NCBI GenBank assembly: GCA_002069725.1
Contig: MWBW01000021.1
Location: forward strand, 1 to 46,697
Direction: 5' to 3'
Length of the DNA: 46,697 nt
Source of the DNA: Firmicutes bacterium ADurb.Bin248
Lineage (GTDB): Bacteria > Bacillota > Clostridia > Christensenellales > CAG-138
The notes below the pieces were generated by a model. That model made no database searches and was not told where the DNA came from. It was given only the letters and a program-made list of their open reading frames with translations. Positions 16,666-27,038 of the stretch are shown here, piece by piece. The position numbers were made by a program, and so were the translations under genes. The first letter of the stretch is position 1; each line of letters opens with the position of its first letter.

Positions 16666-16947
16666 ATGGTAAAGCATGTTGTCTGCCACCGCTATCGCGA
16701 CAAGGCCGAGGCCGAAAAGATATCGGTCATGCTCGGCGCGCTTGTGGGCGTGGTGCCTACGCTTCGCTCGATGGAAACGGGCGTGGACTTCCTCGATTCC
16801 CCGCGTTCCTATCATCTGGTACTGAGCGCCGTGTTCGACGACCGCGAAGGGCTGGAGGCGTACCAGAACCACCCCGCGCACGTCAAGGTGAAGGAATACA
16901 TCCACGCCGTGCTCGAGAGCTCGGTCTGCGTAGACTACGAATGCTGA
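16666..16947 (+). CDS. Dabb-family (stress-responsive alpha/beta barrel) small protein
   Basis: The 93 residues match the dimeric alpha-beta barrel (Dabb) family: [12 protein letters not shown] at the start, [41 protein letters not shown] in the second half, with the family's YQ.HP.H motif. Members bind small ligands or act as small lyases/monooxygenases; the role here is unknown. AAGGAG lies at the correct distance from ATG 16666. The stop is one base before the uvrB start, so it is the first gene of the uvrBA operon. Confidence 0.85.
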   Translation: MVKHVVCHRYRDKAEAEKISVMLGALVGVVPTLRSMETGVDFLDSPRSYHLVLSAVFDDREGLEAYQNHPAHVKVKEYIHAVLESSVCVDYEC

Positions 16948-16948
16948 T

Positions 16949-19000
16949 ATGAACGAGTTCAGGGCAGTCGCGCCTTTCGAGCCGCAGGGCGATCAGCCCG
17001 AGGCCATCGAAAGGCTCTCCCGGGGTATCCTCGAGGGAAAAAAGACGCAGGTGTTGCTCGGCGTCACAGGCTCCGGCAAAACCTTCACCATGGCAAAGAT
17101 CATCGAGCGCGTGCAGAAGCCCACGCTCGTCATCGCGCACAACAAGACGCTCGCCGCGCAGCTTTGCAGCGAGTTCCGCGAGTTCTTCCCGGAGAGCGCG
17201 GTCGAGTTCTTCGTCAGCTACTACGATTATTACCAGCCCGAGGCGTACATCGCCTCGTCGGATACCTACATCGAAAAGGTTTCGAGCGTCAACGACGAAA
17301 TCGACAAGCTCAGGCACAGCGCGACCTGCGCGCTCAACGAGAGGCGGGATGTCATCATCGTGGCCTCGGTTTCGTGCATCTACGCTCTGGGCGACCCCGA
17401 GGAATACCTCAAGCTTTCGATCTCGCTGCGCGAGGGCAAGAAGATCGAGCGGGACGAGGTCATCAAAAAGCTCGTGGACATCCAGTACCAGAGGAGCGAG
17501 TTCGATTTCCAGCGCGGCACGTTCCGCGCCAAGGGGGACGTGCTCGACGTCTATCCGGTCAACTGGACGGACAAGGCCCTTCGCGTGGAGTTCTTCGGCG
17601 ACGAGATCGAAAGGATCAGCGAGATCTCCGCGCTCACGGGCGAGGCGCTCTCGCACCGTTCGCACGCGGCGGTGTTCCCGGCCTCGCACTACGCCACGGG
17701 CAGGGAAAAGCTCGAGGCTTCCATCGTCGAGATCGAGCGCGATATGGACGGGCGCGTTTCGTGGTTCAAGGAGCGGGATAAGCTGCTCGAGGCGCAGCGC
17801 ATAGGCCAGCGCACCACCTACGACATCGAGATGATGCGCGAGATCGGCTACTGCACGGGCATCGAGAACTATTCGCGCTATTTCGACGGGAGGAAGCCCG
17901 GACAGCCGCCGTTTACGCTGCTCGACTACTTCCCGAAGGATTTTCTTCTGTTCATAGACGAGTCGCACGTGACGCTGCCGCAGATACGCGGCATGTACGG
18001 CGGCGACCTTTCGAGAAAGACCGCGCTCGTGGACTTCGGCTTCCGCCTGCCCGCGGCGTACGACAACCGCCCGCTGCGGTTTGAGGAGTTCAAAGAGCGC
18101 ATCGGCCAGCTTGTGTGCGTGTCCGCGACGCCCGCGGAATACGAACTGAGCCTGTCCGAGCAGACCGTAGAACAGATCATCCGCCCGACGGGCCTCGTCG
18201 ATCCGGAAATCACGGTGCGCCCGGTCAAGGGGCAGATCGACGACCTGCTCAGCGAAGTCAAGCTGACCGCGCAGAAGGGCTACCGCACGCTCGCGACCAC
18301 GCTCACCAAGCGCATGGCCGAGACCCTCACCGAATACCTCGACTCGATGGGCGTGCGCGTGCGCTACATGCACTCGGACATCGAAACCATAGAGCGCATG
18401 GAGATCATACGCGATCTGCGTTTGGGCGAATTCGACGTGCTCGTGGGCATCAACCTGCTGCGCGAGGGGCTGGATCTGCCCGAGGTCGGCCTCGTGGCCA
18501 TACTCGACGCGGACAAGGAGGGCTTCCTCCGAAGCGGCACCTCGCTCGTGCAGACCGTGGGCCGCGCCGCGCGCAACGTGGACGGGCGCGTGGTCATGTA
18601 CGCGGACGAGATCACGGCCTCCATGCGCTTTGCCATCGACGAAACCAACCGCCGCCGCAAAAAGCAGCAGGCCTTCAACGAAAAGAACGGCGTCACGCCC
18701 ACGAGCATACATAAGAGCGTGCACAGCGTGCTCGAGATCTCGCGCAAGGCCGGGGCCGAGCAGAGCGGCATGAGCGAGGCGGAGCGCGCCGCGCGCGTTG
18801 AAATCGTGCGCGCGCAGATGCGCGAGGCCGCCGCGGAGCTGGACTTCGAAACCGCGGCAAAGCTTCGGGACGAGCTGTTCGCCCTCACCGGAGAAGCGCC
18901 GAAAAAGGACGCCAAGCCCCTGCCTGGCACGCCGGGCAGCGCGAGGCAGTCGCGCGGGCGGAACCGCAAGTCCCCGCACCGCAACAAATCAAGGAAATAA
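16949..19000 (+). CDS. uvrB: UvrABC excision nuclease subunit B
   Basis: The damage-verification helicase of nucleotide excision repair. The 683 residues show the Walker [10 protein letters not shown] (38-46), the DNA-clamping beta-hairpin [20 protein letters not shown] near 91-110, the DESH motif, helicase motif [11 protein letters not shown], and the C-terminal UvrC/UvrA-interaction UVR domain ([28 protein letters not shown], about 617-645). A basic tail rich in R, K and S follows. The start is one base after the Dabb stop. uvrA follows 15 bases later. Confidence 0.97.
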   Translation: MNEFRAVAPFEPQGDQPEAIERLSRGILEGKKTQVLLGVTGSGKTFTMAKIIERVQKPTLVIAHNKTLAAQLCSEFREFFPESAVEFFVSYYDYYQPEAYIASSDTYIEKVSSVNDEIDKLRHSATCALNERRDVIIVASVSCIYALGDPEEYLKLSISLREGKKIERDEVIKKLVDIQYQRSEFDFQRGTFRAKGDVLDVYPVNWTDKALRVEFFGDEIERISEISALTGEALSHRSHAAVFPASHYATGREKLEASIVEIERDMDGRVSWFKERDKLLEAQRIGQRTTYDIEMMREIGYCTGIENYSRYFDGRKPGQPPFTLLDYFPKDFLLFIDESHVTLPQIRGMYGGDLSRKTALVDFGFRLPAAYDNRPLRFEEFKERIGQLVCVSATPAEYELSLSEQTVEQIIRPTGLVDPEITVRPVKGQIDDLLSEVKLTAQKGYRTLATTLTKRMAETLTEYLDSMGVRVRYMHSDIETIERMEIIRDLRLGEFDVLVGINLLREGLDLPEVGLVAILDADKEGFLRSGTSLVQTVGRAARNVDGRVVMYADEITASMRFAIDETNRRRKKQQAFNEKNGVTPTSIHKSVHSVLEISRKAGAEQSGMSEAERAARVEIVRAQMREAAAELDFETAAKLRDELFALTGEAPKKDAKPLPGTPGSARQSRGRNRKSPHRNKSRK

Positions 19001-19015
19001 CGGAGAGTTTATCAT

Positions 19016-21844
<2,829 letters not shown>

Positions 21845-21862
21845 CGCATAAGGAGGCTGCGC

Positions 21863-22597
21863 ATGGAAACGGCGATGGAGAGATGGTACCGGGCGACGCG
21901 GGCGCGCTTCTCCGTGCGCTCGTATGCCTCCGATCCGGCGAAGGAGCAGCTCCTGGCTCTCAAAAAAGCCGCTTCCTCGCTTTCCGCGCGGGGCGTGGAG
22001 ATCGTGGTTGCGCAGGAAGAGGCCGTCTTTACGGGCATGCTCGGCGCAAAGATCAGGGGAACGGACACCTTCGCCGCGCTCGTGAGCCGCGGCGCGCGCC
22101 CGGAAACGGCGGGCTACATAGGCGAGGCGTTCGTGCTCGAGGCTACGGCGCTCGGCCTTGGCACCTGCTGGCTTGGTGCGAATTTCTCCAAGGGCGCTTT
22201 GAAAAAGGCCGTGCCGCCCGCGCACGACGAGAAACTCGTCTGCGTCATCTCGATAGGCGTGAGCGCCGAGGAGTACGCCGCGCGCAAGCGCCGCACCATA
22301 GAGGAGCTTACGGAGCTGACGCGCGCGCAATATGACGCCCTGCCCGAGTGGAAGCGCTGCGCCGTCGAGTGCGCGAGGCTCGCGCCAAGCGCCGTCAACG
22401 CGCAGCCGTGGAGCTTCGATGCGGCGGGAGAGGGCGTCGTCGTCGAGAACGTCGCGTGGAACTTCGGCTGGGGCAGGCTCGACTGCGGCATCGCCATGCT
22501 GCACGTGGAGCTCGGCGCCGCGCACTGCGGCGTGTTCGGGGAGTGGCGCGAGGATAAGACGCTCAACGCCTTCCTCCCGCAGAGCGCGGGGCGTTGA
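21863..22597 (+). CDS. Nitroreductase-family protein (TM1586-like)
   Basis: The 244 residues resemble the compact, tandem-like nitroreductases related to TM1586: RWYRATRARFSVRSYASDPAKEQL at the N-terminus, GEAFVLEATALGLGTCWLG in the middle, and a second half with CARLAPSAVNAQPWSF. They bind FMN and reduce nitro or quinone compounds with NAD(P)H. AAGGAGGC precedes the ATG. It follows uvrA by 18 bases and precedes the redox repressor rex; the rex promoter overlaps its stop codon, so rex can be transcribed separately. Confidence 0.85.
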   Translation: METAMERWYRATRARFSVRSYASDPAKEQLLALKKAASSLSARGVEIVVAQEEAVFTGMLGAKIRGTDTFAALVSRGARPETAGYIGEAFVLEATALGLGTCWLGANFSKGALKKAVPPAHDEKLVCVISIGVSAEEYAARKRRTIEELTELTRAQYDALPEWKRCAVECARLAPSAVNAQPWSFDAAGEGVVVENVAWNFGWGRLDCGIAMLHVELGAAHCGVFGEWREDKTLNAFLPQSAGR

Positions 22598-22622
22598 AGT
22601 ATCGCGGCGGGTTTGCTATACT
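22594..22622 (+). promoter_or_regulatory. Promoter of rex
   Basis: TTGAAG (22594-22599), 17 bases, TATACT (22617-22622). The -35 contains the stop codon of the nitroreductase gene (22595-22597). Confidence 0.65.
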
Positions 22623-22631
22623 GTATCACAA
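22613..22631 (+). promoter_or_regulatory. Candidate Rex operator overlapping the rex -10
   Basis: TTGCTATA-CTG-TATCACAA is an imperfect inverted repeat (6 of 8 positions) whose ends TTG...CAA match the general shape of Rex sites (TTGTGAA-type half sites). It covers the -10 of the rex promoter, where a redox-sensitive repressor could block its own transcription. No binding data; inferred. Confidence 0.45.
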
Positions 22632-22658
22632 ACATATTCTTTCGAAACGGAGGGCGCG

Positions 22659-23288
22659 ATGGGAGCGAGCAAAAGGGTTTCGGAGGCCGTGATCAAGCGC
22701 CTCCCGCGCTATTACAGGCATCTGTCCATACTCGAGGGGCAGGGAATCGAGCGTATATCGAGCGAGAAGCTCGCGCTGCAGATGCGGCTGAACGCCTCGC
22801 AGGTGCGCCAGGACTTCAACTGCTTCGGCGGCTTCGGCCAGCAGGGCTACGGATACAACATCTCGTCGCTGCTCGCGGAGATCCGCGCGATACTCGCCAT
22901 AGACCGGCCGCACAGCCTCGTGATCGCCGGCGCGGGCAACATCGGCCGGGCGCTGACGTGCTTTGCGGGCTTCGAGGAGATGGGCTTTCGCATAGAGGCG
23001 CTCTTCGACGTGGACCCCGCCGCCGTCGGCACGGAGGTCAACGGCAAACCTGTGCTCGACATGGCCGAAATGGAGGAGTATATCCGCGCGCACAACATCG
23101 AGATCGGCGTCGTCGCCGCGCGCCGCAAGGCGGTGCAGGGCATCGCGGACGGTATGGTCCGCGCGGGCGTCAGGGGCATATGGAACTTCGTGCCCGTCGA
23201 CCTCGTGGCGGACGTTCCCACGGAAAACGTGCATTTGAGCGACAGCATCTGCGCGCTCTCTTATAAAATCGCGCATGAGGAGGATTGA
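22659..23288 (+). CDS. rex: Redox-sensing transcriptional repressor Rex
   Basis: The 209-residue protein is the right length. It has an N-terminal winged helix with RLPRYYRHLSILEGQGIERISS and the recognition region LNASQVRQDFNCFGGFGQQGYGYN (45-68), then a Rossmann domain with GAGNIGRAL (91-99) that senses NADH/NAD+, and a C-terminal domain-swapping helix. In Firmicutes Rex represses fermentation and reductive genes when NADH is low. CGGAGGG precedes ATG 22659. Its stop lies inside a hairpin. Confidence 0.95.
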   Translation: MGASKRVSEAVIKRLPRYYRHLSILEGQGIERISSEKLALQMRLNASQVRQDFNCFGGFGQQGYGYNISSLLAEIRAILAIDRPHSLVIAGAGNIGRALTCFAGFEEMGFRIEALFDVDPAAVGTEVNGKPVLDMAEMEEYIRAHNIEIGVVAARRKAVQGIADGMVRAGVRGIWNFVPVDLVADVPTENVHLSDSICALSYKIAHEED

Positions 23289-23311
23289 CAATCCGAGATT
23301 GCCAATCCTCC
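23279..23311 (+). terminator. Hairpin containing the rex stop codon
   Basis: GGAGGATTGACAATC (23279-23293) and GATTGCCAATCCTCC (23297-23311) pair with one mismatch around CGA. The stop TGA (23286-23288) is in the left arm. No U tract follows. The inner part, GACAATC-CG(A/G)-GATTG(C/T)C, is shared with the hairpin at the end of the MFS gene. Confidence 0.65.
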
Positions 23312-23326
23312 CGGGCAGCGCTTCAA

Positions 23327-23635
23327 TTATAGGTTCGGGTCGTATTCCTCGCCGATGTTGTAATACATAGGCACGCAATCTGTCAGGTATGGGTTTTTAT
23401 CGGCAACCATGAATCCCTCAAAAGTTGACAGTCCGGCTCTCCTATAGAAATTTACCGCCTGAGGCACGGCATACAGAACGATTTTCGACGCGCCGATTTT
23501 CGTAAGGATATCTTCGATGGCGATTCGCTGACATAAAAATACGAACAGGTAATGACTTATGGATTGCCGGTTCAGATAGATCGTTTTTTGATACCGGATA
23601 ACAAGAGAACCCTGATGTTGGAGATCGCCGGCCTC
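23327..23635 (-). pseudogene. Decayed GNAT-family acetyltransferase gene
   Basis: On the minus strand a 102-codon frame without any ATG or GTG start at its head reads GSLVIRYQKTIYLNRQ, then HYLFVFLCQRI, GASKIVLYAVPQAVNFYRRAG and DCVPMYYNIGEEYDPNL before a TAA. The second half is the C-terminal half of a GNAT N-acetyltransferase (strand-helix with VPQAVNFYRRAGL). The acetyl-CoA binding motif (Q/R-x-x-G-x-G/A) that should precede HYLF is missing, and the N-terminal 40 or so residues are absent. The gene is therefore truncated and internally deleted. Confidence 0.65.
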
Positions 23636-23643
23636 TCATCCAC

Positions 23644-23805
23644 TTATTTCGGCATCTCCTTGATGCTTAAATCAAAAATTGTCTTTGATTCTTTAATAAA
23701 CCTTTCCCTGTCCTGCTCCGGAATGGTTTTTTTTTTGAATTCGCTTGCGCGGCTTTCTTCAATCAGATAAACCGGTTTTTTTACTTTTCTTTCCGGAAGC
23801 GCCAT
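23644..23805 (-). CDS. Small 53-aa protein upstream of the GNAT remnant, possible antitoxin
   Basis: ATG 23805 on the minus strand has GGGAG eight bases upstream and opens a 53-residue charged protein starting MALPERKVKKPVYLIEESR and rich in K and E. It ends six bases before the GNAT remnant on the same strand. A short charged ORF directly upstream of a GNAT gene is the layout of GNAT toxin-antitoxin pairs. I do not recognise the family, so that reading is inference. If true, the toxin is dead and this is a left-over antitoxin. Confidence 0.45.
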   Translation of the reverse strand: MALPERKVKKPVYLIEESRASEFKKKTIPEQDRERFIKESKTIFDLSIKEMPK

Positions 23806-23932
23806 ATGTCTTCTCCCAATGAATGCTTTTCCATTGCCTACGTTCATAATTCTATAACGAACCCGCATATTATGCAACACCTCTTTTCCTGCATAGTATG
23901 CGCAGACGGGTTGCCGTATCCATAGGAACAAC

Positions 23933-23964
23933 GAACCGGCGGCGGGATTTCCCGCCGCCGGTTC
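23933..23964 (-). terminator. Terminator of rnpB
   Basis: GAACCGGCGGCGGGA and TCCCGCCGCCGGTTC form a perfect 15-bp stem with a two-base loop just after the RNase P RNA on the minus strand, followed there by GTTGTTCC. The stem is strong although the U tract is poor. Confidence 0.75.
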
Positions 23965-23970
23965 CACGTT

Positions 23971-24348
23971 CCGATCAGCCGATAAGCCGAGTTCTGTCGG
24001 CCGGCTCGACGCCGGCGTGCGGCCATCTATCTCGGAGACGCGTCGCCGCGCCTCTCGTGCGATTATCAGGGGCCTGACGGGCAGCCATTTCAGCGGGTTT
24101 CCCCGCATGCGCCCCCATTCCAATCTTGCACCGGGTGGGGTTTACAGCGCGGGCCTGTCGCCAGGTCCGCGGGTGAGCTCTTACCTCGCCTTTCCATCCT
24201 TACCGCGCGCGAGCGCGGCGGTATATCTCTGTTGCACTTTCCCTGGAGTCGCCTCCGCCGGACGTTATCCGGCACCCTGCCCTGTGGAGCTCGGACTTTC
24301 CTCATACGGATCGCTCTCGCGCCGTACGCGGCCGCATAGGCTGGTCGG
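23971..24348 (-). ncRNA. rnpB: RNase P RNA (bacterial class A type)
   Basis: Read on the minus strand, the region has the conserved 5' block GAGGAAAGTCCGAGCTC (near 24285-24303), CAGGGAAAGTGCAACAGAGA, GGTAAGAGCTCACC, GGTGCAAGATTGGAATGGG and the 3' block ACAGAACTCGGCTTAT (near 23981-23996). P1 is visible as CCGACCAGCC (24339-24348) pairing with GGCTGATCGG (23971-23980), which fixes both ends. The RNA is the catalytic component that removes tRNA 5' leaders. The start agrees with the promoter at 24356-24384, and a 15-bp terminator hairpin follows. The protein subunit gene rnpA is not in the window. Confidence 0.95.
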
Positions 24349-24355
24349 AATCCTT

Positions 24356-24384
24356 ATTATCGGTTGTCAAGCTGCGAATGTCAA
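24356..24384 (-). promoter_or_regulatory. Promoter of rnpB
   Basis: Minus strand TTGACA (24379-24384, perfect -35), 17 bases, GATAAT (24356-24361). Initiation about 7 bases later falls on the RNA 5' end at 24348. The -35 lies in a short TTGACATTTGACATTC tract related to the heptad repeats. Confidence 0.75.
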
Positions 24385-24417
24385 ATGTCAATTTTTTCGC
24401 GGATTTTGCGCATCGCG

Positions 24418-24520
24418 GGCGGATGATATCCGCCCCTACGGGTTTTGCGCATCTCGCGGGCGGATGATATCCGCCTCTACGGGTTTTACGTATCTCGCGG
24501 GCGGATGATATCCGCCCCTA
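24418..24520. repeat. Three tandem GGGCGGAT-GATATCCGCCC palindromes, period 40-41
   Basis: The stem GGGCGGAT/ATCCGCC(C) with loop GAT occurs at 24418, 24458 and 24499, each followed by CTACGGGTTTT-like or CTACAAAATT sequence. It lies between the rnpB promoter and the array below. Function unknown; the form is that of a REP-like element. A related piece (GGGGCCGCCCCTACGGG) is at about 32450-32467. Confidence 0.8.
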
Positions 24521-24528
24521 CAAAATTT

Positions 24529-24700
24529 CCGCCCGCAGGCGTCGTCCCTGATTGTCAATTGTCAATTATCAATTATCAATTATTCCGTTTCCGCCCGCAG
24601 GCGTCGTCCCGATTGTCAATTATCAATTGTCAATTGTCAATTATTCCGTTTCCGCCCGCAGGCGTCGTCCCCGATTGTCAATTATCAATTGTCAATTACT
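24529..24700 (-). repeat. Three tandem heptad plus GC-hairpin units, period 61-62
   Basis: CCGCCCGCAGGCGTCGTCC recurs at 24529, 24591 and 24652, each followed by a heptad tract (GATTGTCAATT.. on the plus strand). Read on the minus strand the array starts on the TAA stop of the zinc-ribbon gene and consists of heptads, then CGGGACGACGCCTGCGGGCGG, three times. Confidence 0.9.
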
Positions 24701-25412
24701 CCGTATACAAAATCCTTCCGCAGTTCTCGCACTCGACGACGCCCTCGTCTGCGGCGACGCGCTTGACGGTCGTTGTGGAGAGCGCCATGTTGCAGCCGCC
24801 GCACTGGTCGTTTTCCACCTTGGCGACCGGTACGGCGTGGTGGTTTTTGATCTTTTTATAGCGCTCCATGAGCGCCGGGTCCACCTTGGCGGCCGCGGCC
24901 GCGAGCGCGCGTTTGGCCTCCTCGATCCTGGGCTGCGCGTCGGCGAGTTCCCGCTCGCACAGCGCGCGCACCTCGTCGTATTCCTTTTTGGCCTTTGCGG
25001 CCCTGGCGTAGGTGTCCTTATAGTCGCCGGTCGCCTTCTCGATCCAAGCGAGGGTGTCGAACAGCTCGCGGCGCGCGCTGTCCATGCGGGAGATCAGCGC
25101 CTCCACGGATCTGCGGCTCTCGGTCATTTCCTCGGCGGTGACCTCCTCGTCGTTTTTCATGACGGAAAACTCGGAAACCTCGAGTTCGTATTTATGCTCC
25201 AGCTCGTCGACCTGCGCGGCGAGTTTGTCCACGGAACCCTTGCGCGTTTCGATGTTCTTCTGCAGGCTGCCTATGGAGTTCTGCTGCTCGGTCAGGTACT
25301 GGTGCAGCTTGTTGAGCTTGAGCCTGGCGGGCGTCGTCTTGACACGGGCGTCCAGCCGCTCGAGCGAAAGCTCCGTCTGCTGATATTTCCAAAGCGCGTC
25401 GAGTTTTTTCAT
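24696..25412 (-). CDS. C4-type zinc-ribbon coiled-coil protein (CT398-like)
   Basis: The 238 residues form a long helical hairpin/coiled coil (about 5-180, charged and rich in K, E, L) followed by a C-terminal zinc ribbon with cysteines C204, C207, C228 and C231 (CGGC and CENC). This architecture is the CT398/HP0958 type, implicated elsewhere in secretion or RNA-polymerase factor binding; the role in Firmicutes is not settled. It is third in a run with trmK and the Nif3-like gene, starting after GGAGGTGGC. Its TAA stop is the first triplet of a heptad array. Confidence 0.88.
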   Translation of the reverse strand: MKKLDALWKYQQTELSLERLDARVKTTPARLKLNKLHQYLTEQQNSIGSLQKNIETRKGSVDKLAAQVDELEHKYELEVSEFSVMKNDEEVTAEEMTESRRSVEALISRMDSARRELFDTLAWIEKATGDYKDTYARAAKAKKEYDEVRALCERELADAQPRIEEAKRALAAAAAKVDPALMERYKKIKNHHAVPVAKVENDQCGGCNMALSTTTVKRVAADEGVVECENCGRILYTE

Positions 25413-25452
25413 GTTGCCACCTCCGGTTTTCGATAGCGGGCGCGAAACGCCC

Positions 25453-26217
25453 TCAGAGCTTTCCGAGGCACGGTTTTTCGCGGCGCGTCAAATGATATTG
25501 TACACCAGGCGTCAAGTCCTGTAAACGTTTTATCAAAGGCGCGAGCGCGACGTTTTCTGTTTCATAATGCCCCGCGTCGACGACGGCGAGGCCGAGCGCG
25601 GCTGCCGCGAGCGCGTGGTGATGCTTGCACTCGCCCGTGACGAAGACGTCCGCGCCCGCGGCGATTGCCTCGGGGAAGCGCTCTCCCGCGGCTCCGCCGA
25701 TCAGCGCGACGCGGGACACGAGCCTGTCCGCCTCCGCGCACACGCGCACGGCGGCGCTGAGCTTATCCGCGACGAAGGCCGCGAAATCACAGAGCGTCAT
25801 CGGGGTCTCGAGCGCGCCCGCGCGCCCCATGCCGTCGCTTCCGAAGGGAACGGCGTCCCGCACGCCCAGCGTCCGCGCGAGCGCGTCGTTGACGCCGCCC
25901 TCGGCAGCGTCGAGGTTGGTGTGCGCCGCGACGAGGCCGATGCCGTGCCGCGCGAGTATGTACGGCCCCGCCGTTTCGGGATCGTCCGGCAAAAAGCGTT
26001 TGACGCCGTTGAAAAAGACCGGATGGTGCGCGAGCAGCAGGTCCGCGCCGAGGTCTTTCGCCTCAGCCGCCGTGACGGGCGTGCAGTCGAGCGCGACGAG
26101 CACGGCCGCGACCTCGTCGTGATCGGGGCCGACGAGCAGGCCTATGTTGTCGCCCGCCATCGCAAGCGCTGCAGGCGCGACGGTTTCGAGCGCCGCGAGA
26201 AAATCCGTGAGCTTCAT
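25453..26217 (-). CDS. Nif3-like dinuclear metal centre protein (DUF34)
   Basis: The start at 26217 overlaps the trmK stop (ATGA), the usual arrangement of this pair in Firmicutes. The 254 residues carry the metal-binding pattern LLAHHPVFFNGVKRF (H64, H65), AAHTNLDAAEGGVND, and near the end VDAGHYETEN. The length is that of the short form without the inserted PII-like domain. The family is often annotated as GTP cyclohydrolase I type 2, but that activity is not generally accepted; the cellular function is unclear, with links to metal handling proposed. Confidence 0.9.
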   Translation of the reverse strand: MKLTDFLAALETVAPAALAMAGDNIGLLVGPDHDEVAAVLVALDCTPVTAAEAKDLGADLLLAHHPVFFNGVKRFLPDDPETAGPYILARHGIGLVAAHTNLDAAEGGVNDALARTLGVRDAVPFGSDGMGRAGALETPMTLCDFAAFVADKLSAAVRVCAEADRLVSRVALIGGAAGERFPEAIAAGADVFVTGECKHHHALAAAALGLAVVDAGHYETENVALAPLIKRLQDLTPGVQYHLTRREKPCLGKL

Positions 26218-26936
26218 GAATCGTCCTCCCAATGCTCCAATAATCTTTGCACCCCGGAAAGCTCCCTTTCAAGCGTTTCGGGTATGACGCCGTTTCTCTT
26301 CGCCCGTTCCATGCGCCGCGCGCGGCTCGCATAGACCTTTTCAAGCAGGCGCTTGAGCGCGTCCTGGCGCCTGGCGTAATTGCGCGCGCCGAACTCGAGC
26401 AGCGCGTCGTCCGCGTAGGGAACGGCTTCCTCCGGGCAATATCGCGCGAGTATGAGCTGGTAGTATCTGCCCGCGTCGGCGACGGTCGTTTCGTCGAGCA
26501 CGGCGTAGCCGTTTTCAAAAAGACAGTCGCGAAGCTCCCGTTCGCCGCCCATGGGTTGCAACATGAGCGCCCCGGCGCCCCGCGCCGCCGCGGCGCCGCG
26601 CGCGAGTATGGCCGCGATCAACTCGCCGCCCATGCCGAGCATGGCGACGGCGTAGTCCCCGTATCCCGACGGATCAAACGCGGCGAGGCCGTCCGCGCAT
26701 ACGAATTCGGCCGTGAAGCCGAACCGCGCGAAGTTCGCGGCGGCCTTGGCGAGCGACGCTTCGCTCACGTCCACGGCGACGGCGCGGCGGAATTTCCCTT
26801 CGCAAAGCGCCGCGAGGCAGAGCTTGCCGTGGTCGCACCCGACGTCGACGAGCGTGTCCGCGCGCGGCAGCATCGAAAGCGCGGCCGCGAGGCGCGGCGC
26901 GAGGCGGATGGATCTGTTCCGGGATCGCTCGTCCAT
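26214..26936 (-). CDS. trmK: tRNA (adenine(22)-N1)-methyltransferase
   Basis: The 240-residue Rossmann methyltransferase has LVDVGCDHGKL (29-39) as its SAM motif I, VAVDVSEASLAKA as motif II, GMGGELI, and LQPMGGERELRDCL, with a C-terminal helical coiled coil (about 165-235) as in B. subtilis TrmK. It makes m1A22 in certain tRNAs. The partner Nif3-like gene overlaps its 3' end. The promoter at 26943-26971 predicts transcription to start at or next to the ATG, and no Shine-Dalgarno is visible, so the mRNA may be leaderless. Confidence 0.92.
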   Translation of the reverse strand: MDERSRNRSIRLAPRLAAALSMLPRADTLVDVGCDHGKLCLAALCEGKFRRAVAVDVSEASLAKAAANFARFGFTAEFVCADGLAAFDPSGYGDYAVAMLGMGGELIAAILARGAAAARGAGALMLQPMGGERELRDCLFENGYAVLDETTVADAGRYYQLILARYCPEEAVPYADDALLEFGARNYARRQDALKRLLEKVYASRARRMERAKRNGVIPETLERELSGVQRLLEHWEDDS

Positions 26937-26942
26937 GCAGCT

Positions 26943-26971
26943 ATTCTAAAACATATTGGCGCCGAATGCAA
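26943..26971 (-). promoter_or_regulatory. Promoter of trmK operon, giving a candidate leaderless mRNA
   Basis: Minus strand TTGCAT (26966-26971), 17 bases, TAGAAT (26943-26948). Only six bases separate the -10 from the ATG at 26936, so initiation would fall on the start codon. Confidence 0.6.
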
Positions 26972-27038
26972 AGTGTGGAAAGTTTTTTGGACAACGCTCA
27001 TATGTATAGCCAAACCCTATGCGTTCATGGAGGTATAT

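Noticed and set aside
16666..16947. LexA/DinR control of the uvrBA operon
   Set aside because: No GAAC-N4-GTTC palindrome is seen between 16600 and 16670.
24529..24700. Repeat array considered as CRISPR
   Set aside because: Period-7 units and 61-62 bp copies with no unique spacers and no cas genes nearby.
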